Source: Rotaria sordida (taxonomy: Eukaryota; Rotifera; Eurotatoria; Philodinida; Philodinidae). From it: a stretch of DNA of 64,000 nt. The notes under the pieces were generated by a model. That model did not search any database. It was not told the origin of the DNA and was given only the letters and a program-made list of their open reading frames with translations. Location: contig CAJNOL010000062.1 of assembly GCA_905250125.1 (NCBI GenBank), positions 186,001 to 250,000 on the forward strand, in the 5' to 3' direction. Of this stretch, positions 13,214-24,404 are shown in pieces (position 1 is the first letter of the stretch; each line of letters opens with the position of its first letter). A program made the position numbers and the translations under genes.

Positions 13214-13477
13214 GTCAGGAGGTACGGGCTGATTCCGACAGGATGTGGCAGCAGTATTCTGACCGGAAATTTTCGGATTTTTTCCAGTGAATTCTGACCC
13301 ATTTCCTGTGCTTGTCGGCAGAAATTAATAGTAAATTATCGACAAAAAATCCGAAAAATTTTTTGCCCCGAATACTGCTTCCATGTTTCAGCCATTTTCA
13401 TGTTTTCTTTCAGGATATGTGTGACCTTTCCTACATCTTTCCTGTTGATTCCTGCAGTATTCGTTGTCCGAAATGAT
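13214..13477 (+). repeat. Dispersed repeat R2, copy 2
   Basis: Second copy of the 8857-9135 repeat in the same orientation (AGGTACGGGCTGATTCCGACAGG through CCTGCAGTATTCGTTGTCC), about 4.3 kb away, with roughly one base in six differing by eye. It retains the internal inverted segments (AGCAGTATTCTGACCGG / CCCGAATACTGCTTCC). The two copies sit at either edge of the very AT-rich block. Confidence 0.8.
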
Positions 13478-15277
13478 CAAACTTTGTAGAAATCGAACAA
13501 TTATTAGACAACTACTTAGGATATATTAAAAGCTCTGACCACAGCGTTTTGGATGTGGGTGTGGGTATAGGTGGTGCTCTGCTCCTAACACATGCACACC
13601 TACTCGCTATGAAGAAAACAATCTTATGTATCCGGATTATGTTGATTCACCGTCTGCTATACCCCATATTGTCTCCTCTTCTTTTCTCTCGTTGTCAAAT
13701 AATGATCTGAAACAGAGAAATGATGAAGGATTGACCAATATATTCGTTCAGCATTATACGACTAATAATGATCAAACAGAATTTTGAGCAGCAGCTAGCT
13801 CATTTTTTTCTAGTATTTGGCTTATTCTCTCCGACTTCCTCATGATGCTGCAGCATCTTGCTTCTCGTTTTGTTTTCAATAAAAATCAATCAAAAGTCAG
13901 TTATACAAACATCTATACTACATCATAATTAATTAAATTTTTATTTTATGAATCAAATCAAATCACAAATCTTAATTATATATAATAAGAAAAAAAGATC
14001 AAGTTTACAGAGGTATAGTTTTTATAAGCATTATATGTTAAATATCCAAGTGAACCAAATATTGAAAAAACAAAGACAATTATACCTTTTTATAATACCT
14101 TTCACATTATAAAGATACTCGTACACATTGATAAAATTAATAGTTGGTTTTAAAAGTCTTGTTAAAAATTTATATAATAATTTGGAATATTTCTTGATTA
14201 TAAATGTTATCAAATTGAGTGTTGTGATTACTTTAACAATATCACATAATAGTATAAATAAGAATAGTCACATCTCATACGGAATTTTATTTATATCGAT
14301 TAATACATTTCGTACAAGTCCTACATATCAAAAACTTACTAAAAGTCAGATATCTGTATAAGACGCAAACATTCTCAAATCGGGAACTGATTCGACAAAT
14401 ATCCACGAACACCTCTATTTTTTAGCAGTGAGTAAGTCGACTCACCTTACACATATAACCAAAATATTGAAAGATTGTATGCTAGTCTTAGAAAAATAAA
14501 AGGCATGGATTTTCTCAATTTTAATGTTAATAATAACAGTGTACGTTGGAAATAACTGTTATGTTAAATCGTTCCAGATGTTCGTAGAATAAGTTTGACG
14601 AACTCGGTGTACTGCTGGCATCAGTTGCAGATTTGGCGACGTTCGTTTCTTTTGCAAATATCCGATTTTTAGATAAATTTCATTTTTTTTTCACGAGTTT
14701 TATGACATTTTTAACTTGAGAAGATCGTTGAAAACGTGACGGTCCCCTCATTCAGTTCATAATTTTGTGCTGTTTAAAATGACATTTTTAAAAACTAGCT
14801 TCTGAGATCTAGCAACTACAGTATTCAATTTTTTAGAAACTTTACCATTATAGTTCATCTATAAAGTTTCAGTATAGATTACATTCGATAGAATACTTCA
14901 TTGGTTATTAAAATTACTACCTAGATTTGAGCCTAGATGATTAAAACTACAGAAAAAATTAAGAATACGTTGTTGTCAAAGTATTTACCCCACTACGTAA
15001 CTTAAAAGGGAAAATAGTAAATAGAATAAACTATTTCATAACAAGCACATAAACATTTATTTATTCATTCAGTAATAATAAAAGTAACAAGAATCATTAT
15101 GAACGAAGAAACTAATTGAATAAGACAACAACACACCAAACATACATATACAAAAAGAAAACTTATGTTCCGTACAAGTTGAAATATTGAACATTAATTA
15201 AACAGAAATATTAATAAACAATCATTCATTGTTACTTGTTGTTTGAAACAATAGAAAATTTTTCTTTTTTTTTATAT

Positions 15278-18200
15278 TTAATATTCGAATTGCCACCATG
15301 TTGTATGTATAGCTTGAGATGGATAAACAACTATAGTCGGACCATAAATCGACTGAAAAAACAAAATAAATCAACAAATTTCAAAATAATAAAATATATT
15401 TTACCATTGTTTGAAAAACAGGTGATTGTCTTGGACTAATACGAATACCGTACATATCAGGTATTGTTATATTACGATCGGATGATCCAACAATAAATGG
15501 ATCTATAGTAATACCACTATGATCAGCAAAAATATTTAGTTTTGTTTTAGTTTCATTCTCCATCAATCTTTAAAAAAAGTAAAATCAAAAAAAGAAAAAA
15601 AATATAATTTTAATAAATTAATATTTTCTTAAAACATACGTTGCAATAAAATTTTTTCCAATTCCAACTCGATCAAGTTTATAAAAATAATTATGAACAT
15701 CTGTTAATTGATCAACATATTGTCCTTCAATTAATTGATTTTTTTGCATTTGTTCAGTAGTTTCTATATGAATAGGAGTTGATGAACTAAGATTTAAATA
15801 ATGCTAAATCAAATTATGTATATATATATATGTATTTTCTTTTTCTCAAAGATTTTCTTTCTTACTGTACTTAAATTTCCATAACCACGTAAATTAAAAT
15901 AAATATTATTTGTTGGATCAGCAACAATTTGTTCATGTAATTTTGGTGATACAATTGTTGTCATCATGAATTCATTCATATTTGATGATGAAAATTCATA
16001 AATAATTTCAATTAAATCATTTACAAAACGAATATGATATGGGTTATTTTTATCACCATACATTAACCAATCATCATTATAATAATTTAAAAATGGATAA
16101 TTTAATGGTAATTGATTATTCAAATTTATTGAATCATTTTCTTTATCAAAATCAAAACGAATTGAACCATAACGTGTACCTTTAACAATAATTGAACGAT
16201 ATTGTTTTATACCATTACTATCCGTATATGGAATTAATATATCATTAATTGATGCACCACGACGTGATAACACAACAATTATACCACCTGTATATCGATG
16301 TGTTAAATTAAAATATGTATCATTTATTAATTGATCAGATGATGTTAAAGATTCTTGTGTATCATATGTATCAGATATTCCAAATACATTGTTTACATTA
16401 GGATTACTATATGCCTGAAAAAAAAACATAATAGGCATTGTTTAGTGGAAAATATGAAAACTATTATTAGATTCTTTTGCTTCTAGAATAAGTATGATAT
16501 AATATTATGTAGAGTCCTGCGGGAACAGTCCGGAATCGAGGACGACATGGAAAAAACCAGTGTCCCCAATTTTTCTAATAATTATATAAAAATCTGTCGT
16601 ACATTTTTATTTTTATTTTATTTTTAACAAATAAAACTACTCGTACCTATCGTATTTTTAGTATATGACTACGGTAGAGTCGCATAAGACAGTTCGACTT
16701 TGGATTTATTTTTAGTAGTATAGATTATTTTTATATTCAAGTCTATTCTTAATCGTTAGTTGAGGAGTGAGTATCTTCAGAATAGTTCATTCTTAGTTTT
16801 TAATTCTTTCATTTCTTCCGTTAGTAAAAAAAAAGTAAAGGTAAAGTCAACAAGAAGCAGATTATTCATGCTTGTCTAATTATGACCATCTCTCAGGCAT
16901 AAAGAAAAAGAGACTCTTTGAATGTAGCAAACTATTTTATCGAATACGCAATAGTCGGAAATCTACAAGAAGAGTACTGTGTGTCCGACACACTAAGAAG
17001 CATCGAGCAAAAATTTTTTTCAGCATATACTAGTCACTATTTCGCTTGGGTATTTTTGTTTCAAAAATTGTTACTCTGGCGATTTATGACAACTTTCAGA
17101 AATTTTGGCTTTTTTATTGAAAGAATAAACAGTATAAGGAAACCAGAACAAAAAAAATAGCTACCGCAAATAGCGTTCAGTGCGCGTAAAAAACATTTTG
17201 AACTCGATCGAAAGCAATATCTCAGAGAAAACAGGGCGAAAATAGGAGCTATTTTGACCAATTGGAAACCCAATATCTCATAGAACGCAGCATTGAAGAA
17301 GTTTGAATCTACCGCAACTTTTGTTCAACTCTTCGAGATTTATGTGCTCTGAAAGTTTTAAATTTTTATCTTAGAGGTAATTTTTATGTGTCCAGCTGAT
17401 ACTCGTCGTTTGAATTCATACTGGGTTTACAAGGAAGTCTCGGTAAAACTACAAAAATTCTAAAAGAGTTTGTACCCATGAGTCTCTTGAGACGAGCGAT
17501 GACTGTTTTACTGAGTTTTCAATTCAGCGTTCAATATTTACCGAAAAATCAAATAACAGAACTTTGACCTGAAATTTTGTCGATAGATAATAGGTCTGAT
17601 GACTCTAGAAATATTCTAAAAGTTTCAGTCGAAAAGAATGTTCTGTTGTCAAAGTATTGAATTTCCAAGTAAACTTGATTTTTATAGCAAATGAATATTT
17701 TTTTTTTTTGGAAACTTAGTATCTCGACAAAGGAACATTCCTTTCGGTTGAAACTTTCAGAATATTCCTAAGAGTCATCAGACTTGCGTATGGACAAAAA
17801 TTTCATTATGTGATTTTTCGATAAATACCTAGAGCTGGATCGAAAATGATCATAATTTGGTCCGAGAGGCCTATATAGGTAGGAAATCTTTTAGAAGTTT
17901 GAAAGTAAATTTGATTACTTTTAAGTAAGACCTATCGAGAAACTTAGTGAAATTGTTATTTAGATTATTCATATTTTCAAACGCATTTTTCGATACATCG
18001 AATATACTCACAATAAATTATTAAATCAAACAACGGAACCTTATCCTCTTTTTTTACTTATAAGAATCTTTAGAACATATGGTTCAATGTAATTCTCCAA
18101 GGATAGAAGAAAAACGCTTTAGACCAGATGTTATACTAAATAAATTAAATATATTTCTAATTTCAAATGGTAACTGACCTCAAGAGGATTCTTTTTTTTT

Positions 18201-19084
18201 TTTTTTATAATAGAAATTTTTCTCAAGTATTTTTAATTAATAAAATACGTTTCTATTAGCTTTACAACAATCACAAAATAATCTTAATTTATTCACTGAA
18301 CATCTTGTCATTATATATGTAATCTCTTCAACTAATCACTCATTAATCGTCTATCAACCTTGAAATAGATACATCTTATTGATAAGATACTCATGTTTTT
18401 TTAATCAAAATATATATATATATCTGGTATTATTATTATATTTAAACAAACAATAGAGAAAAGATAATAGATGACGATTGTATAGTTCTCACATATTCTT
18501 TAATTACAATATATGTTTGTCCTTGAAATGGCATTTGTATTGACAAAATACACATAAATAATTGCTTCACTCATATGAATCCCTTCTATACATATTGAAT
18601 ATGTTTTTTTTTCTTTTCTTCAATCTCAAACAAATAAGAATGTTTTCAATAGACTTACTACTCCACGATTGGTAACAATAAATGCAATAGCACAAAGAAA
18701 TAATGCAAAACAAACTATAGCTAAAGCAAGAAATAATTTGTTAAGCATTATACAACATGATTTCATTTTATCTGGATGTTCATAACCGTCATCAATATCC
18801 ATTTTATGATGTTGTTCAAATTTTAAACCATTTATTTGTTCATGTCCATTTGTTTTAGCTGTTGCTAAAGCTACATCATGTGCTTGATAATTAACATCTA
18901 ATCGAGCTTGAAAATTTCCATCAATATTTGTTTGTTCAACTGATTCTAATGGAATTTCAACAAGTGATTCAATTGTTGATGTTGTTATTGATTCAACAGT
19001 TACAGATGGAATAGGTTGAGAATTAAGTGGACTACCTGATTTTGGACTTATTTGTGATGCAGATGTTAATACAACGTTGTCCAT
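15278..19084 (-). CDS. Membrane-anchored aldose-1-epimerase-like protein, probably non-catalytic
   Basis: Five minus-strand exons: 19084-18659, 16414-15866, 15803-15640, 15567-15405, 15352-15278 (458 aa, all phases close). Exon 1 encodes a Ser/Thr/Glu-rich tail of about 115 residues and one hydrophobic segment (about 116-137, FLALAIVCFALFLCAIAF), giving a type II topology without a signal peptide. The other exons resemble galactose mutarotase: RRGASINDILIPYTDSNG (N-terminal GA..TSL.VPD.NG block), NNIYFNLRGYG (family N-H-S-Y-F-N-L), DRVGIGKNFI (family YDHNF), DHSGITIDPFI, MYGIRISPRQSP (family LE-Q--PDSPN), and a Pro-containing end. The conserved His of NHSYFNL is Asn312, and the catalytic Glu block reads GIRISPRQ. 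Substrate binding without catalysis is therefore likely. Intron 1 (16415-18658) is 2.2 kb and holds a fold-back repeat. Family assignment rests on motif order, not overall identity. Confidence 0.72.
17535..17829. repeat. Fold-back repeat in intron 1 of the epimerase-like gene
   Basis: Inverted arms of about 130 nt (17535-17670 and 17700-17829) with a short T-rich loop. Matching blocks: CCGAAAAATCAAATAAC against the complement of TGATTTTTCGATAAAT, and GGTCTGATGACTC / AATATTCTAAAAGTTTCAG against GAAACTTTCAGAATATTCC / GAGTCATCAGACTTG. Transcribed in the intron it would form a long hairpin. Confidence 0.8.
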
Positions 19085-20100
19085 TTTTTTTCTTGATGAC
19101 GATAAGAAAAAAAAAATATCTATGTGAAAAGATTCGAAATGAATGTTTATGTGTGTGTGTCTATTTTTCTTTCTATCGTCCGTTTATCCACACTCGTCCG
19201 TGTAAACAATAGATATTAAAAAGAGAGAGTGTATGTATATGAAGGCGAACGAATCTCTTTCTCCTTCCGAAAGAAGAGAAGGATAAACGGTCAGTCCTTC
19301 AATGACCTTCTTCTTACTACTTCATGTGTATATAATATAGTTTGAAATAAACGAATGGCATATTGTTTTTTTCATTCTTTCTATATTCTAATCAATGAAA
19401 CAGAAGACTTGAAAAAAGACAGAACGATAACGGTCAATGTATACATATATAGATAGATAGATAGTTTTTGACTTTCGACTTTCTTGATATATAACGTATG
19501 TGTGAATAATTGACAAGTCCATCCAATTATATATATATATATCGATGTGTAAATAATACAAAAAAAAAAATGAACAAATGCCATTCATTCTCTATAGAAT
19601 AAAAGTCAATTTCAATTAAATGTGTGAAAATATTTCAAATAGATTGAATATCATACCAATTATAAATTGTTTGATGAAAAAAAGTGAAAGTTTTATTTCT
19701 TTTCATTTAATAAAAATTTTCTATTTTATCATGTTATCCATATGCAATGGATTTACTGTTTGTCGATTGTTTGGAAGAAGAGAAATGAATAGTCATTATG
19801 ATAATCAATGTATTGTTAGAACACAAAATTTTTCACATCCAAACATTTTCAGTACGATTGATTTATTACAAAAAAAAGAATAATCTTTAGCATTGATTGT
19901 CAGAATATATGATAATACGAGAGTTTCAAACCATCGGAAAAATAAAATCATAACAGATGAATATTTACTAAGATTGTAGCAACATAAGGCTGAAGGTCGT
20001 ATGGATGATATTCCAGAATTCTTCAATGAAAGCTATTGAATTAACGAGTAAAGCCCGTTGGGTCCAGAATTTTCGGACTCAGACCAACTTGACGGACTCG

Positions 20101-20620
20101 ACTGATGAGAGAATGTTTTCAAATGGTTAGTTACTTTTTTAATGAATGCTATTGAGTTATAGATTATCGATCATGTTGATTCCGAATATGGCTATGAGAA
20201 GTTCTCTTAGGTCTTTATATATTGTTTTTTTGGAAAACCAGTTTTTTCTAGACTCTAAGAAACTGTTCGGTAAAGGAAGTTTTTGATCTATCTCGATTGT
20301 CATTTTAATTCACAAAACAGATATAGATCAATATTTCAATGTAAAAATCTTCAAGATGATATTATTTCATTGAAAATTCATTTTTGAAAAGCAAAAAAAA
20401 AATTGTTAACTTATAGATGACTCGATATACTCTATAATCTGAGAGGACCAAAAATGATTTTGACAAAATATTTTTTAGTCCAGAAAATCGGTTTTTCTAG
20501 GAAATCTGTATATAACGATCTAAGAAGATAGCACTTAGTCATATTCGAAATTGGTATCAATTCAGTAGCTTTTGGTGACATAACGATTGATCAGTTGAAA
20601 ATGTTTTCTCGTGAGATTTT
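20101..20620. repeat. Fold-back repeat, diverged arms
   Basis: Arms of roughly 150 nt at 20101-20260 and 20465-20620. Matching blocks: GAGAATGTTTTCAAATGG against the complement of GTTGAAAATGTTTTCTC; TATTGAGTTATAG; TTCCGAATATGGCT against AGTCATATTCGAAATTGG; AAAACCAGTTTTTTCTAG against CGGTTTTTCTAGG. The roughly 200-nt centre is AT-rich and unrecognised. Confidence 0.65.
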
Positions 20621-21934
20621 TTTCAACATCAATCTCTCTTTGTTATTTGTTCATATATTTATTGGAATGGTTTTTTTGGTTTTCTGACAATCCATTGATT
20701 ATCGTAATGACTACTGATTTATCTTCTTCCAAATAATCAAAAAAAAAAAAAAAATTCTCACACAAAAATAACGCTAATTAGAATATATTTTTTTTGTAAA
20801 TAACGGACAGTAAATCATGTAAACCTTGTAAATGAAGAAGGAAAATAAAAAGAATAACATTCGTTTCTTTCATTTTGTTTTGATGTACATTTTACCGAAA
20901 TATTTAAAACAAACAATATGATTGCTATCTTTATATGAAAGACAGTATAGTCGGCTTAAGGATTAAGATCACATGCTGTGTCAATGCTATATACACATAT
21001 GAATCAAATTTTTGAAGTGAATGTTATAGAGCGGTATGTTGTTTTGTTTTTGATGAGTTATGGAACTAATTGAAAACTATATCATCGGATTAAGAATTAT
21101 TTTTAAAACAGATGATTGCTGAATTCTAGTCACTTGAATGTGTAAAAAGGTGGAAAGAAAGAAAAAGAAAAGAATTTTAGAAATTGTTTTATTCATGCGA
21201 AAAATAAAACAGTTGGTTAGAGGACAGCTTGATCTATTCACACATGGAAGAAGTTCAAACAAAAGATAATTGATGACATATGAAACACTGCACATCAATG
21301 TTGTATCCATTAATTACAACTAATATATTTGATATCATGATGATGATCAATCAATTCTTATAACGTATAGATTTACTCTTTCTGGTATGTCAATATCAAA
21401 TAAAAGCTTTAGTTACCAAAGAATAAATACTAGAATTACAAACATCATAAAGAAAGACAAATTTTAAATTCTTTGATGAAGAATATACTTTTTTATGAAA
21501 AGAAATGTGCGCTGATGTATATATATATATATATATCTTGATTAAGTTGGATATTTGATAAGAATACGAGAGTGAAAAGCAATTAGAGATTGATTCGATA
21601 TAAAAACAACTATAATCCGATTGAATAATTCCAATCTGCAAAAGTTGATATCAATCTTGTATAAAAATTTGATAATAATTACATAAGTATGTTTAAGTAA
21701 CTGTATTATTATCTACACACTAATCTAGAATGTTTTCATACTTTCTCAAGATGTTGTTCAATTCTGAATTGTATTACTTTAGCTATTTCTTCTGAATTTA
21801 ACTGGAGCTAATAATATTCTTATCTCTTAAGCTTAGAAGAGATGAATCTTAAAATTTCATCACTTCAAGCCTTAGTGTTATCGAAAATATCGATCGATTC
21901 AATAGTAATCGGAAAAAATGTTAATAAAATATAT

Positions 21935-22105
21935 TCGACTATGTTACTGGTGTATAGCATTGCCATGACTGAATGACTATGTGGTTCAACACGTATCCAT
22001 AAGGTATTATGTTTAAACCTTGGTACCATGAGGCACGATATGACTATGGGCAAGTCACTAACGGCTGTTTGTCTCGGATCACCCATCAAATAGCGTGATG
22101 ACTAC
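21935..22105 (+). repeat. Dispersed repeat R3, left part, interrupted by the hAT element
   Basis: Matches 62800-62960 in order: ACTGAATGACTATGTGGTTC, CGTATCCATAAGGTA, GACTATGGGCAAGTCACTAA, GGCTGTTTGTCTCGGATCACCCATC, GTGATGACTAC. The repeat continues after the transposon at 23345-23430 (GCGTATGGAGGGCTCAATCAATTGAGCGCAAGCACTCTAC). It is non-coding. Confidence 0.8.
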
Positions 22106-22113
22106 CTTGTGAC
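22106..22113 (+). other. 8-bp target-site duplication of the hAT element, left copy
   Basis: CTTGTGAC immediately before the terminal CAGGGG; an identical CTTGTGAC follows the right end at 23337-23344. Eight base pairs is the length made by hAT transposases. Confidence 0.93.
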
Positions 22114-22354
22114 CAGGGGTGTAGCCAAGGGAGGGGCAAATGGGCAATTGCCCATTTCATTTGGAGGTTTGCCCATTGTAATTTTTCTTAGTAAATTTTT
22201 GCCCATTGAAATTTTAGATTTTCAGCATTGCTTTTTTTCTTTGAATTAGATAGTAACTGTATTTCTTTTCTTCCGTCTGAATCATACATGCACTCTTTGC
22301 TTGTCCTTTCTGTGAAAAATTAAACAGAACAAAACAGAACAGAACAACAAACAT

Positions 22355-22552
22355 GACAAGTGTACAATTGTATATATATATACACCTCTTCTTTTCTTTT
22401 TTTTCTTTCATCTTTTCTTATAATACTGATACGGACGAAGAAACAAGATGATAAACTGGACGAGATAGGTTATAGTTCATCTTCTTCCGTCTGAGTATTA
22501 TAAGAAAAGATGATAGAAAAAAAAGAACATATATATATATACAATTGTGCAC
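22355..22552. repeat. Internal fold-back within the hAT element
   Basis: Left arm about 22355-22442 and right arm about 22487-22552: GTACAATTGTATATATATA against TATATATATACAATTGTGC, CATCTTTTCTTATAATACTG against AGTATTATAAGAAAAGATG, and CGGACGAAG against CTTCCGTC. The stem lies just upstream of the residual transposase start and may cover its promoter. Confidence 0.8.
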
Positions 22553-22597
22553 TTATCATTCTGTTGTTCTGCTTTAAAAAAATATAAACACTAAGCT

Positions 22598-23033
22598 ATG
22601 TCGAATGAAAAGCGACCCAGTACTTTATTTAACTACAACTTTTCTTCCAAAAAAATACGTACTGGCACAGAAAATTTAACACAAGATTCAACTACACCTG
22701 CAACTACAAGTGCTACAGTTACCATAACAAATGAATGATAACTGGAAAAACAAATGGTTAAATGAATTAATCAAAGAGACAGACGATGTATTATTTCCAA
22801 ATGTCCGTTATTTATTAATTTTTTTGGCAGCATTACCTGTATCAACAGCTTCTGCTGAAAGAAGTTTCAGCCAATTGTCGAGAATTAAAAATTATTGTCG
22901 TTCTACAACGAAACAAAATAGACTCAACGGATTTGCTGCTGCATACATTCATAAAGATTTGGATATAAATTCAAGTGAAATATTGACATTATATACACAA
23001 ATGCATCATCGTCGTCTTGATTTTGGTACTTGA
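22598..23033 (+). pseudogene. hAT transposase remnant, N-terminus and dimerisation domain only
   Basis: 22598-22738 encodes 46 residues (MSNEKRPSTLFNYNFSSKK...) ending at a stop, the type of N-terminus seen in hAT transposases of the ZMYM/zf-TTF group. From 22731 a different frame encodes 100 residues with the hAT C-terminal dimerisation signature: FPNVRYLLIFLAALPVSTAS followed by AERSFSQLSRIKNY and RLNGFAAAYIHKD. The BED or TTF finger and the DDE/RNase-H core are absent. The deletion junction near 22731-22740 also shifts the frame, so no functional transposase can be made. Confidence 0.88.
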
Positions 23034-23082
23034 ATTTGAAGTATAAATGTTAAAGACTTGAGTTCGATGTATATTTGATTAA

Positions 23083-23190
23083 ATGAACCATATTTCATTT
23101 TTTTGTGATATTAAAAGAACCATATTTCATTTTTTTGTGATATTAAAAGAACCATATTCCATTTTTTATGTTATTAAAAGAACTACAATT
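23083..23190 (+). repeat. Short tandem repeat of about 33 bp, 3-4 copies
   Basis: Units reading GAACCATATTTCATTTTTTT plus GTGATATTAAAA repeat at about 23086, 23119 and 23152, with a decayed fourth copy. It lies in the 3' part of the hAT element. An open frame across it is a product of the repeat. Confidence 0.8.
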
Positions 23191-23336
23191 CATTTTTTGA
23201 TTTTTTACTTATCAATACATTTTTGGACCAAAAAATCTTTGGCCCATTCAAAAAAACTTTGCCCATTTTGCCCATAGTTTTTTTTTTACATATGAGAAGT
23301 TTGCCCATTGGTCTGAAAATCCTGGCTACGCCCCTG

Positions 23337-23344
23337 CTTGTGAC
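23337..23344 (+). other. 8-bp target-site duplication of the hAT element, right copy
   Basis: CTTGTGAC directly after the terminal CCCCTG, identical to 22106-22113. Confidence 0.93.
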
Positions 23345-23430
23345 ATATACTTGCTCTTGTGGCTAGTATGTAGTTAGTTGGTGCGTATGGAGGGCTCAAT
23401 CAATTGAGCGCAAGCACTCTACGTCAGGCT
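23345..23430 (+). repeat. Dispersed repeat R3, right part, after the hAT element
   Basis: Continuation of 21935-22105. ATATACTTGCTC, AGTTAGTTGGTGCGTATGGAGGGCTCAATC and GAGCGCAAGCACTCTAC align with ACATACACCTACTC, CAGTTAGTGTGTGTGTATGGAGAGCTCAAGG and GAGCGCAAGAACTCTAC of the uninterrupted copy at 62965-63040. Confidence 0.78.
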
Positions 23431-24404
23431 GACTTTTGTCCAAAGCTAGAGCTAGTGTGAATTGCAGAGAAGATATTGAACTATTGAATCTGCCGCTAGA
23501 CAGTATACTCCATAACGAAAGGTAGTTGAAAAACAGGAGTGCTCTTCCTCTACTTAGGTGTAGAAAAATGCTGATTGGATGAGAAACTATTGTAAGTTAA
23601 TTTTTGACAGCGAATGTATGTATTCAAATACTTTAACATCACATTTCATGTTATATAATATATTTTAATTGTACCAGAAAAAAAATATTACCCGATAAAT
23701 TAGTTGTCACATTAGATAATGGGTAGTACAGATTAAACCGTACAATATCATTTTCTTATATTTTTTTCTCTACGAAATTGTTGCAATTTTTTTTCAAATA
23801 GGTTTCTTTTGTTGAAGCGATATTTAAAGTTTTGATTAGTCTTGATGAGTAAAGACTTACACAAATTGATAGATATCTACAGAACATTGAAAATCGCATT
23901 TAGACGATTGAGTAGATGTTTACATTTTAAATTTTATTTCAACAAGAAAATTTTCTTTTGAAAAGAAAACAGAACACTGTTATAGATGTGAAGAATTCTC
24001 TGTTGAATGACTCTTTGAAAGTGCATCGGAATAGTTCAAACAAGAAAACGATAATGTCCTATTTAGCCTGTGTTACTTATTACTAGGATAAACATTAGAA
24101 TTTTTAGTAAAACTTCAACGAACAAAGTTCCGAAAGCTGTTGAAGCAAATGAATATACAACATAGCCTGAAAAAAAGCCTACAAATTATATGTTAGTGTA
24201 GATGTTATTTTAGAACAGTTTCGTAGGATAAAAATTATAAATAAAATATAGTATTTAATTGATTTTTCATTAAATTATGAATATTATTTATACTTCAATT
24301 TCAACTAACTGTCCTATAATAATATTCATATTACTTCTGGAATATAATACAAAGAATAAAAAGGAAGAAAAAAAAACACTTAAACATAGATGCATAAAAA
24401 CTAA

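Larger units (their letters stand above)
8565..15277. other. 6.7-kb gene-free interval, extremely AT-rich in the middle
   Basis: No supported gene on either strand. From about 9240 to 13200 the sequence is visibly poorer in G+C than the rest (for example 7 G/C among the 60 bases from 10201) and is full of TTCGA/TCGAA words. The short frames here (9926-10132, 11550-11744, 12255-12479) have the Ile/Phe/Lys/Asn composition expected by chance. Two copies of a dispersed repeat bracket this block (8857-9135 and 13214-13477). 13500-15277 has weak AT-rich frames on both strands and no recognisable product. Confidence 0.6.
22114..23336 (+). mobile_element. Non-autonomous hAT transposon, 1223 bp, internally deleted
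   Basis: Both ends are present. The left end begins CAGGGGTGTAGCCAAGG and the right end closes with the complement of CAGGGGCGTAGCCAGG. Terminal inverted repeats match 13 of the first 14 bases, and an exact 8-bp target duplication (CTTGTGAC) flanks the element. Both subterminal regions carry several TTGCCCATT words (22141-22210 and 23238-23312), likely transposase-binding repeats. Inside are only the start and the end of a transposase gene, so the middle, including most of the catalytic domain, is missing. A fold-back (22355-22552) precedes the residual gene. The element must have been moved by a transposase from elsewhere. Confidence 0.93.
19085..24404. other. 5.3-kb intergenic interval made largely of repeats
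   Basis: Between the 5' end of the epimerase-like gene and the 3' end of the CNG channel gene, both minus strand. 19130-19600 carries simple repeats (TATATA, ATAG at 19448) that may be part of the upstream gene's promoter region. 20101-20620 is a fold-back repeat, 21935-23430 a dispersed repeat interrupted by a hAT element, and 23430-24400 is unassigned. The open frame 19620-19883 (+) has no recognisable domain or splice partner. Confidence 0.55.

Noticed and set aside
15278..19084. First reading as a sarcoglycan-type type II membrane protein
   Set aside because: Topology fits, but the extracellular part lacks the sarcoglycan Cys cluster and instead follows the aldose-1-epimerase motif order.
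19620..19883. 87-residue plus-strand frame
   Set aside because: No recognisable domain, no splice signals that extend it, and the composition is mixed; not supported as a gene.
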